NCBI GenBank assembly: GCA_001839685.1
Contig: MLAK01001168.1
Location: 1-29,221, forward strand
Reading direction: 5' to 3'
DNA from: Tritrichomonas foetus
Lineage: Eukaryota > Parabasalia > Tritrichomonadida > Tritrichomonadidae
DNA: 29,221 nt
In this document: positions 8,853-19,212 of the stretch, in pieces
Position numbering within the stretch: the first letter of the stretch is position 1
How the letters are laid out: each line of letters starts with the position of its first letter
Translations under genes and position numbers: made by a program
Notes under the pieces: generated by a model
Seen by the model: only the letters and a program-made list of their open reading frames with translations
The model's database searches: none
What the model was told of the DNA's origin: nothing

Positions 8853-9959
8853 TTAAAAAAGTGGAGCATTGAAGCAAAACTCTTCAAATTCTTTATCCCA
8901 ACCATCGAGGGCAAAATCATCAGATTCAAATGGATCACAACTAATAGTTGTACTTCCAGAGTTATCATGATTGCCCTGTTGAACAGCATGCTGTTTAATG
9001 AACGAGTTGGATGATAAGTGAAGTGATGATTCTTGATGAGATGATGTGTCATACGACATTTGATGTGAAAACATTGAAGGGTTCTGAATGTTTTGATTCA
9101 TTGAAGAAACAATAGATTGATTGAATGAATTGAATAAGTTTGTTTGGTTCGTATCGTCCTGACATGATGATGCAGCAGGCGACATTGTTGGTGATGAATA
9201 TTCTGAGCTAGAATTCATTCCGATGCTTGACTGGCCAGACACAGGAGACAATTCCGATAGATTCTGTGACAAACCGCCGCTTCCACTCGAGTGATTCTTG
9301 AATATATCTAATTCGCCAGTTTTCTTCAGTTGAATGTAGCGATACCTACATTGCGCGTCAGTCCTCTTTGTGAGCACAGCAGCGACTTTCTTCCAATTCC
9401 TGTCTCCATGGACTTCCACCAACTCGATTAACAGCTTGTTTTCTTCGAAGGACCACGGCCCTTTCAAAATTGTAGGATTCAACGATCGACACCATCTTTG
9501 CGAACATTGCACCTTATTTCTATTATTACCGACAAACCGAGCAACTCTAACCCAGTCTTCACCGAATTTATGGATTCCGCAGACGAGCCGCTGATCCTCA
9601 TATTTGGTCCAAATCCGCGACTCGTTTCTTCCGTTTTTGAGGGTGGAGCTCCTCCTGTTGCATTGGATTGGGTCGTCGCTTGTCTTGAGGATCGTGTCGA
9701 TTCGCTCGAGCGGGGCTTTCGTGTTGATTAATGCAATGAAAATATCGCACGCTTCCTTGTAGGTAATGGCGCCGTCAACGTACTTGGCGAGGCACTCTAC
9801 GGCCGTTTTTTTGTGGTGCTCTTTCGCGCTTGTCGCGGTTTCTTCAATCAGGTAGGCTCCGATGTCGAGGAGGGCGGTCGATTTCGGTGGATCTTCTTGC
9901 GGGGAGGATGGGCTGGCTGCGTCTGGTGAGCGAATTTGGGGTGGTGATTGTGCTGTCAT
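8853..9959 (-). CDS. R2R3 Myb DNA-binding protein
   Basis: This is a 368-residue protein starting at ATG 9957-9959 (MTAQSPPQ). The longer frame to 10010 begins at TTG and runs over the likely initiator, so I reject it. Residues 1-27 are Pro/Ser-rich. Residues 28-95 form a predicted helical region. Two Myb repeats follow: R2 at about 114-160 with W117, W136 and W156, and R3 at about 166-212 with W169 and W189 and a Tyr (Y207) at the third position. The recognition helices are NKVQCSQRWCRSL and DAQCRYRYIQL. The C-terminal 155 residues are Ser/Asn/Gln-rich, typical of an activation or low-complexity tail. It probably acts as a sequence-specific nuclear transcription factor; trichomonads have many short two-repeat Myb proteins. 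Codon use in residues 1-130 is much GC-richer than in the tail and the flanking DNA. Stop TAA. Confidence 0.92.
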   Translation of the reverse strand: MTAQSPPQIRSPDAASPSSPQEDPPKSTALLDIGAYLIEETATSAKEHHKKTAVECLAKYVDGAITYKEACDIFIALINTKAPLERIDTILKTSDDPIQCNRRSSTLKNGRNESRIWTKYEDQRLVCGIHKFGEDWVRVARFVGNNRNKVQCSQRWCRSLNPTILKGPWSFEENKLLIELVEVHGDRNWKKVAAVLTKRTDAQCRYRYIQLKKTGELDIFKNHSSGSGGLSQNLSELSPVSGQSSIGMNSSSEYSSPTMSPAASSCQDDTNQTNLFNSFNQSIVSSMNQNIQNPSMFSHQMSYDTSSHQESSLHLSSNSFIKQHAVQQGNHDNSGSTTISCDPFESDDFALDGWDKEFEEFCFNAPLF

Positions 9960-9969
9960 AAGATGAATG

Positions 9970-9979
9970 CGAGATATGA
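9970..9979 (-). promoter_or_regulatory. Initiator-like element of the Myb gene
   Basis: The minus strand reads TCATATCTCG, a TCA-Y-W match with +1 A at 9977, about 18 nt before the ATG at 9959. It supports the shorter start and argues against the TTG-started extension. The function is inferred. Confidence 0.45.
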
Positions 9980-10010
9980 TAAAAAAATGAAGTGACTGTA
10001 TGGAGTTCAA

Positions 10011-11664
10011 TAATAACTCAAAATTTGAGAACCCATTATATGATAGTCATATTGAATTAAAAGCTGGTTTCTTTGAATAAAAAGCTGGTTTCATTGAATT
10101 ATATGCAGTATCATTGAATTGTCCAAGACTATATTCAAAGACTCAGAATTATGATGTAAAAAAGTTAGATAAAAACATTGAAATAGATGAATATGGTTGA
10201 TTCAATGGCATTGAAATATGTAAAATATTCTATAGTTTTATCGAAACTGTACACAAATATTTGAATAGACATTCAAAAGTATTTGAAAGTTAATGAAAAC
10301 AACAATCTTTCTCTCATATAAGTTGATATAGTCCTCAATATGCATGCAAAATGAATTCTTGAATGAAAGAAGAAATTGATCTTGGGGATTGCTTTGAAAT
10401 TTCAATTGAACATTAAATATTTTATACGTTATAATTTTATTGAAAAGATATATTGAAATAATATTTTATATTCAAACTTTTTAATAAGGTTCTCAAAAAG
10501 ACTTCAACTATAGATTTCATGATTAAATTATTTTTTTTAAGAAACTGATAATGTTAAAGAAGTGGCATTCATATGTATGCTATAAATGAAAATTAATATT
10601 ATTTTGAACAAATTGGTTTTTGAGATATAGTGATATGATAAGAATTTAGCACATATTATTTCATTGAATATATTACATATAGTCACAAACATTTGAAATG
10701 TTCAGAAAATTCAAAGAAACACGATATTCTTTTCTATAATTAAGTGAATAATACGCATTCAAATGGATATATAGTTATTTTCGTTCATTATTTCTTCATG
10801 TGACCTGTATTTTATAAGCTCTCATAATATTTTTCTTTAAATTTGATTTTAAATCCCAATATCTATTTATGCATCTCGAACTCAGTTGTTTTATGAATAT
10901 AATTCATTTTTAAAAGCTGTGTTAAAAACTATCAAAGATTTCAATGGATCAATTGAATTGAAATTCAAAGGTTAAATTGAATTCTAGATTTGAATGAGAA
11001 GTATTTAAAAAACGTTGGCGATTTGTGAATATTGAAAATTCAAAGTCGGTGATTTTCAGAGGTTGAACTTCAGCTTTCACAATATCTCTTTCAATTTTCT
11101 TTAAACTCGTTTTCACGTATATAGCCTCGGAATGAAAATGGCTCAAATCCCCCTAATTGGTTATATTGAATGTGGAAAGAAAACATTCATCCAATCAAAC
11201 GAACTTGTTGATCCTTTTTTAAAATTCCAAAAGATTGAATATTTAGGATAACCGATGATACATTCAAAAAGTAACGATAAAAATTCAATGTCTCTTTGGT
11301 CGTATTATCTTGTGAAGATTCCAATTAACTTTATTTTTCTGTGAATCCGAACACAAAATGCACAAATTATACAACTCTGCTACGACTTAAGTTTCAAAAT
11401 CTTACGACCAAAATTCTGGTGTTTCCCTTATTCATAATTCATCATCAAAACAGTAAAATTAAGGAGAAATCAATAATGGCGTTTTTTTGCGGGCAGATTC
11501 ACTTTTTCAAAGAAATGTTTACAAGACATTAGTTACGACCAAGCTTCCAAATTTTAATATTATTTATATTAAAATAAAACTAATAGAAACAATTAAAATC
11601 GTCTTTTTAGAAATTCACTCGAAACACAAATGAATATAAATTTTTTGTTGATAAAAATCAAAAA
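10011..11664. other. Intergenic region, 1.65 kb, Myb promoter side
   Basis: No intact gene is seen. The left end carries three tandem copies of a ~21 bp unit (separate entry). The short frames on either strand inside it (such as 10949-11146 minus and 11341-11532 plus) start only at TTG or GTG. The former has a plausible protein-like block (KAEVQPLKITDFEF) but no start and no recognised family. The right end is the 3' flank of the first BEACH gene. Confidence 0.45.
10052..10120. repeat. Tandem ~21 bp repeats upstream of the Myb gene
   Basis: Copies lie at 10052-10072, 10073-10093 and 10094-10113, followed by a further TTGAATT at 10114. Each begins TTGAAT. The first two share AAAAGCTGGTTTC and differ by one base inside the unit and one at the end; the third is diverged. 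They lie about 90 to 160 nt upstream of the Myb ATG. The period is about two helical turns, so a protein bound to each copy would sit on the same face of the DNA. Confidence 0.7.
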
Positions 11665-14600
11665 TTACAAGTGTGGGATAAAAATAGCAGTTCCATTCTC
11701 ACAGATAGCTACAATTGATTCAAGAGAGTAAGAATGGAATATGCCAATAATTTTGCCATCATGACGATGGATTGGACTTGAAATGTTCATCATAAAAACG
11801 TCAAAAACACAAATATTTCCTTCTTCATCATTAAAAGCGGCATAGTCAAAGCCACTTTTGGTAGCCCATACGCAAATATTTAAAATTTTGGTTGACATTG
11901 CTTTTTCTTGAATTTTTTCACCTTTTTGATTCAATAGTTTGAATGAAAATTCACCATTTTCGATATTTTCACAGAACAATAAAGTAAATGACCATGATGG
12001 AGTAATAAAAATGTTATGGACAATAACATTCCTTAAAATTGCCGTATTTAATAAACTTTTGCTATTTAACGAATAATAGTCAATTTGACAACAATTTGTC
12101 AGATTATTTTCTGGTGTTTTATCATTGGGGATAGCATTTTGTTGTGTATTATAATAATGAGTACATGATACAACTAACTGATGTAATTTTGAAACAGTGA
12201 AAACTTTATTTAAGTTTGGATCTGTTTCAATTTTCATCAAACATAAAGAAAAGTCAAGTTTATCGAAAATAGAAATAAACCCATCAGTATCCAAAAATCC
12301 AACAAGATCATTATCTGATGAAATTCCAATTGTTTGATTCTTATTCCTCATAATGATATGTGCAACCATTTCAGAATCATAATAAACTGTTCCTGGATCG
12401 AACTGAATAAAATCATTCGGAGTTATAAAATGATATTTTATTTCACTTATATCATCAGGAACTTCAGATAACTTAGAAATTAAATTAGTTTTAATTTTAT
12501 CGCTTTCGATGGTAAGTTTAAATAAACTTCCGTCTTTGGTAATTAAAGTGAAAAGACTATCAGAAACCACACATGATCTAACATTGTCACAAGGAATTTG
12601 TTTACACATTCCTCCACCAATTTTTGGACTACTTAAAGGATGTTGTACAATTCTTTGTGGACAATCAATATTAAAAGCAACTTTAATCCATTTATCTAGA
12701 TCACGACATGATTCAAGCATTTTCCTATTTATGTATAAATATTCAACTTTTTCGAAAAGATCATAGAATCCTTCTAAAATATCAGTGTCATTGAAATATT
12801 GTGGTAAGAATTCAGTAGTAATTGCTTGATCCTTCGTGATTTTGATTTCACTTGTTGATGGATCATCAAGTAAAATTTCATAATTTCTATTTTGAATAAC
12901 AACATTCGGCATTATAAAAACATTTCGTCCAAAGAAAGTATTCAAATAAAGTAAGAATTCAAAAGAGGACAAATTCTGATTCTTTCATTCCTCAACAATT
13001 TGATCAATATTAAAAGTATTTACAGTATATTTTTGAACTTCTTTATAAACAACTTCTGTTGCAATTTTATCAAATGTAATTACAAATGATTCATTGTTAT
13101 TTAAGAATATTAAAAGCGAATTTAAATTAATATTTCTCCGAACAAATTTAATATCTTTCATGAAAATTCTTCTTGCGATTTTCATTTCATAACAAATTAA
13201 CAAGATTGAATCTTGATATAAATAGAAATAGAAAAGATGATTTTCTTTTGTCATGTGACAAATGGCAGACATTATGAAGAAATTGGATAATTGCATAATT
13301 GCTGTATTGTAATCTTCGATTGGTGCAATTTTATTAAAAAGAATTTGTATTTTTTGCTCATAAAGTTGAGCTTGAATAATTTGTTCCAGTGAAAATTGGC
13401 TGAATCCAACCTTTGAAAGTTCGACAAATTGATTAGTTCTTGTTTCATCTTTTAGACTTGCTTTAATGACTTCATACTGTTGAAGAGATGAGAAGTATTT
13501 GGAATAAATATTATTAATCATATTTTGTGTCACAGTTGAGAAAAGCTTAACGAGACCATTATTGACTCGATTATTAACAATTTGCATACTAGAGTGAGCA
13601 ACTTCATGAATGTTCTTCATTTTCATCTCAAATTTCATATATTCTGAAATATTGTCACTTCCAAAATCATTTAAGAATTCTGAAGATTGTCCTTGTTTTT
13701 CATTTGAATGATCCAAAAGCTCAACATCCAATTCTTTAGCACGTTCGTTATAGAAAGAAATGTCATTTTCATCTTCAAGTTCAGAAAGGTCAGGCATTTC
13801 AATTTTCTTTGGAAGCATTAAAGCACCAATTAAAACAATGAGATTCAAATGCAGATCTGAGGGGAAACGATGAAACATTTTAACAATTAATTCACACACT
13901 TTTTCATCTTCTATTTTTCCATCTTCATCTTTACGAACATGGAAAACTGGTTTGATTTGTTTCGAAATGATATACTGAATTCGAGTATCAATTTCTTTCC
14001 CATTAATTTTTAGAGTGTTAACCGATTTATTGTTAATTTCTGCTGAAAAAGTGAAACATCTTCTTTCAATGGTATCTTTATTCGCATTCAAATCATTTTC
14101 ATTGAATGACTGATTTAATTCATTTTCTTCATTTTCATCGATTTGATTTCCACTAAAGAACAAGAAATATTGACAGATTTCATAATAAATGTCAGCTCGT
14201 TCAAAACTGGTGATATTATCAGTTAAATTCTCAATGAACTTCAATTTTATTTCTTTCGCTCGTGTTGAAGAAAACAATTTACCGACAAATTCTATCATTC
14301 TGTAAATAGATTTCCATTTTTGCTGATGTTGTTCAACAAGCAAATCCAATGAACACTCAAAATCTGCTTCATTTTCATTCATGTAAAGAGCCAACACAAA
14401 TGGAAATGACCAAAATTCATTATCAAGCACTTCTTTAGTAAGTTTATTATTCTGAATAAAATGATTTAGTTTGCCATTATTTACAGCGATAAAAGCATAT
14501 AATAAATAGAATTTTTGCATTTCTTCACTCATTTGTTTTTCTACAATGTGGGTTAGATCAGATTCATTAATACTGGTGATCATTCTGAGACTAAGTTGAA

Positions 14601-17600
14601 CCATATCATCAATTGAACTACCACCTTTATTGAATATTGAAGAGCAACATTGATTAAGGATTTTTGTTGCTTCAAAGAAACACGAATCAAATTTGAATAA
14701 ACAAGTAAGAAGTTGAATTGATGCATCTGAAATTATGAAATCTTTTTCAGAAATTATGTAATCAACAAATTTGATCAATTCTTTCCTTTGTTGCTGATCT
14801 TTTAATGTAACAATATGTGAGAGTAGATATGTAAATTCTGAATCAGACATCGATTTTGTTGAAACAAGAACTTTTTCTAAAGAAATTAATTCTTGACGAC
14901 TTTCATTTATATCGAATGAATCGTTCTTTCTTTCTTTAATTAAATCTTTTTCAATTGGTTCAACATAAAAGTATATTCTCAAAGCAACTAAAATATAAGA
15001 AAATGAAAGAATTTTGGAAATTGATAAGAAGATTCTGATGTTTTTGGTAATTAATTGTAGGATTTGTCGAATTTCTGCACAATTAATCCAAATTTCAAAG
15101 TCTAATAAAATATTATCAACAAGTTCTTGTTGGCATCTTTTATTTGATAAAGATTTGAGCAAATCAAACAATTTCTGATAAATTTCAAAATTTAATATTC
15201 CTGAAAAGGACTTCTTTAGAATGTAAGAAAGCATTCCAAATCCATTATCATCAATAAAATCTGTCTGTGCAGTTTCACTAAGTTTAAGAAGTTCAATAAA
15301 GACATCAAACAGTAATGATGTAATTCCTAAATTTGTAGTTTCATTTCTATTATACACTTTCAGTTCAATTTGCTCAAAAGCGGGTAATAGATATCGAACT
15401 AATCCACATCTTTCAACAAGTGTATCAACAAATGAAATGTTAGGATTTCGATTTAGCGTTTCATATGTGGCATTTAAGGTCATATCACGACGATAAATAT
15501 CAAGATAAGGCTTATATGTATTGTTTGTATTAGGAATAACATAAACAAATGGTTGAAGTTCTTTGATTCTTTTTCTCGCACCAACGTCAATGAATTCTTG
15601 TAAGTGATTTTGCTTCAAATATGGAAATACACCAAATGATCCAAGAAGGAAATTATTTGAAGCTGTAAATGTCAAACTTCGATGATCACTTTTCAATGAA
15701 AAAGAATTTGTTTCAACATTAGTCACTGGGAATCCATCAACAGACATAAACCAAAATGAACTATTTTCTTGTGATTTGATAGAGAAGGTGACATGATGCC
15801 ATCTGTTTTCAGAAAAGTTAAAATCAAATTCTTTTTTCTCATCACCAAATAATAAAGAAAACTTCTTTTGGTGGAAATTTAAACTGAAAACATCTCCTAA
15901 TTTCACAACATTACATGTTAAATCATTGTTTTCATTATCAAGATCATTGAACAAAAACCAGAAGCAAATTGAAAATTTTTGTCCAAGAAAATTATCAAAG
16001 AAACCTGTTACATCAACTGATGAATCATTTATTGATGAATATGGAATTAGTCTTGTTAAATTTAACAAATCCAGGATTGAATGAAGTAAAATCGAATGAT
16101 ATTTTGAAATATATTGTGAATCAATTGTATCTAAAAGTGATACAAACCTTTTGACGACTTCTCCTGAGCTGGAATATTTAGCTATTTCCATGAAAATGTT
16201 CAAGCAACTTTGGAAGACTTTTTCATCAGATTTTGGATCGTCTCTTAACTCTTTCAATATATTTATTAAATAAAGATCAAATTTACCAAGATGTGCAATA
16301 CTGGCATTTCTTGGAGAAAAAGAAATTAAGGAAACCAAATAGTTAGAATCGCTTTGATTACACAAAATTAATGGTAGAACATTTTTCTGTAAAATTAAGA
16401 ATTTTGGCGTAAAATCTGTTAATATTTTTCCTGCGGCTAATGATAACAGAATATTTCGAACATTTACTTTGGTGTTTGGTAATTCATTAATATTTTCGAG
16501 AGTTTTCAGCAAAATTTTACATTCAGAATGAGTAACTTGATGTAATTTATGAATATTTATCAAAAATTTGATAAATTCAATGAAAATATCTTCATGAACT
16601 TTGGTGTTAATCGCTTCAAAATATTCAAATAGTAATCTTAAAATATGGAAAAATTTATTTGGATAAGAATTGATAAAGTTCAAAGTTGTTATCGCTATTT
16701 TCACATAAAATGATTGATAAGAATGCTTGAAAACCATTTTGAATGTATTGGTTAGGCTTTCTATTAAAACTTCATTGTTTGCTTCTGGAAAACTGTTGAA
16801 ATATCGATGTAAGCATCGGAAAATAAATTCTCTTGGTGATGACTCAAAGACAGATGCAAATAAACAAGTACTTAATTGTTTATTATTAAAGAGGGTTTCA
16901 CCAAATTTTTCTAACAAGAAATTAATCATTGAAAAGCATGAGCATCTAGCAATTTTGGTATTGCTTTCATATAAATACGAATAACTTGCATAAGCTAAAG
17001 ATGATGTTAATGTTGTAGCTGTCTGCTGAATTATTTCTTCTGGTAGCATCTTAATAATGCTTGTGAATTTCGAAAAGAATAATGGCTTTCTTTGGATTTT
17101 ATTCAAAATGGAAAGTGCTACTGAATGTTCTTGTTTTAATAACAATATAAAAGACAATTTCAAAATGTAAACTGCATAAGGATTATCAAAAACTTGATGA
17201 CTAAAAATAGGTAATTTATAAATTCTTGAAATATCTTCAATAATTGGTGATAATTCGATTAATAATCTTAAAAATGCAGCCATTATATAATAAAATCGAA
17301 TATTATCAGTAATTTCTTGTGATTTTTCGATCAATGCCTTAGTGAATACTTCTTTAAAATCATTATCAACAACTTTTACAATTGAACCAAGTTTTTCTTT
17401 CAAGTCTTGATCAATTAAATCACATGGCTCAGCAATTTTAGGTGGTTCATATGAAAAATAATCGATTTTTTCAGTTTCTTCCAATTCATTAAAAATAATT
17501 TTGTTTTCTTTTTGTTCAAGTTGAGTTTCTTCTTTATTTTGATCGATTTTAGCCATATCAACAATCGATTTAGATGTTTCAAAATAAGTAATTATTGCCA

Positions 17601-18429
17601 CTGGTATAGTCAAAATAATTTCTTTTGCAACTTCATCACGTGTTAAATAAGGAATTGATCGACTGAAGAACAATAAACCTTGCGTATCAAGCGATACTAT
17701 TGTCCATCGAAGTCTTCCAATAATTCTATATAAAACATCAATTATTTTTTCATTGTTTCGAAATGTTCTTAAAATCATTACGAAGAAGTTTAAGAAAACA
17801 ACGGCAGTTTTTGGTAATTCTGTTCCTTTTTGATTTGGATTAAGTAAAGACCCTATTAATTTGTCTAATAGTTCAACAGATTTGTCGGTAATTCCAGTAA
17901 ATGTAACAATTTGAAGCAATGGCGTCAGTATTTCATTTAAATCTTCAGGGCTTAAGTTTACAGTGTCGATGAGAAATGCAAAGAAGTGTACAAATGCTGA
18001 GTATGTTAAAGCTTGCCACTTTTCATGATTTCGCATCGTCAATTTCACCAATAAATTTAATAAATCACAATACAAAAAAGAAGCAGACGTTTTCTTGATA
18101 AAAGATCGAATCCAATACAAATATAAGTGAAGGGCCAATATATTGGCGTAATCCGGGCACTTGTCAATAATTGATGATATATCGCGGATGATGTCAGGAT
18201 TGCTGTCAGTTTCGATATTCATGTTGATTTCGCATAATACATGAAATATTTGGTTGCCGTCTTTTACGGATTTTGAAACTTTCCTCGAATCGCCGAATGA
18301 GATCAATGGAAAGGAGCGACCTTTAAAACATGATTTGACGCTTTCCGGTAAATTTTTGTATTGTTCGTCATCTTTGACTTTCGACTGAAGGATGGTCCCA
18401 AATAATTCGAGGGGGGAAACGAAATTCAT
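11665..18429 (-). pseudogene. BEACH-family protein, interrupted by TGA at a conserved Trp
   Basis: Two pieces, 12985-18429 (1814 residues) and the 435-codon continuation to 11665, are in one frame and separated only by TGA at 12985-12987 (codon 1815). The continuation lacks its own ATG at the junction. Read through, it would be 2254 residues. Codons 1-800 are helical repeats; about 810-940 is a LamG/ConA-like sandwich (FSICFWFLF..., WHHVTFSI); 1700-1812 is PH-like; then comes a BEACH-like segment (SSFEFLLYLNTFFGRN...YLYINRKMLES..LDKWIKVAFN) of about 110 residues instead of about 250; the rest is a WD40-like propeller ending GTAIFIPHL. BEACH proteins act in vesicle and lysosome trafficking. 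It starts at ATG with TCATT 16 nt upstream. If TGA terminates, the product stops after the PH domain. It is paralogous to the next gene, and the rest of the frame is unbroken. It could be a recent nonsense allele, readthrough, or an assembly error. Confidence 0.8.
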
Positions 18430-19212
18430 GAAAATAAGATGAAATGACCAGATTGATTCACAAAATTCTTTAATTTCTTGAAAAGTAATTTTTTCTTCAG
18501 AAAAAGTTTCATTTTAAAATGCATTTTTCTCAGCACAAAAATTTTTTGGTAGTTATTCAATTTATTATTTCTATTATAAAATGATTATATTTAGAGGATA
18601 TTGCAACAAATATTATTTTCATTGATGTCAAATAAAACAGGGGAAAATGGCATGTTAATCTTGAAAAGGTGAAATATTTCACATTTTTTTTTTTGAAATG
18701 ATCTAATTTGAACGGAAAGAATGATTAACTTTTGAGTACTAAACGGTTTCTTTTTTAATATTATATTTGGTCATTGAACATAGAAAAGCTGATTGACTTT
18801 TTCAAAAGTTTTCATAATGTTCTACTGAATGAAGCAATAAACCATAGAAAACCATAGCTTCTGTATGAAAAACGTCAAAAATTGAATCAAGGTAAATCTT
18901 TCATCTTTTCTTAAAATATTAAGAAAATTATCAATATGTTTTTGTGATGTTACATTGTTTTACTTTCTAACTTTTTATAATCATGATTTCACTCTAATTC
19001 AGAATTAATTTCGCCACAACAATTGGAATAAGGAAAAGGAAAAAGCAAAGGAAAATAATTGTAAAATACAAACAAGTTTTATAAAAAGTAAATTATTTCT
19101 CTATATTATATCACAAATATGTTGCTTTCATTTTTTTTTTTTTTTTTAATCCTCCTATATTGTTTCATTTACTTGTCAATCGATTGGTTTTAGAATTGAA
19201 TTTGAATTTTTG
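18430..19212. other. Spacer between the two BEACH genes
   Basis: This 783 bp AT-rich stretch holds the 3' flank of the upstream BEACH gene and the promoter of the other. It includes a run of 17 T at 19131-19147. I see no reading frame or RNA gene worth naming. Confidence 0.5.
18441..18447 (-). promoter_or_regulatory. Initiator-like element of the first BEACH gene
   Basis: The minus strand reads TCATTTC, a TCA-Y-W match with +1 A at 18445, 16 nt before the ATG at 18429. An apparently proper promoter argues that this gene is still transcribed despite the internal TGA. The function is inferred. Confidence 0.5.

Noticed and set aside
9370..9731. Plus-strand frames opposite the Myb gene
   Set aside because: They are shadows of the GC-rich Myb coding region; the Myb frame has clear domain motifs.
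9960..10010. N-terminal extension of the Myb protein starting at TTG
   Set aside because: It begins at TTG and overlaps the initiator-like TCATA; the ATG at 9959 fits better.
11341..11532. Plus-strand 63-codon frame
   Set aside because: It starts at GTG and has no initiator and no recognisable protein features.
19131..19147. Run of 17 T as a retroelement poly(A) tail
   Set aside because: No reading frame, target-site duplication or element body adjoins it; long T runs are common in this AT-rich DNA.
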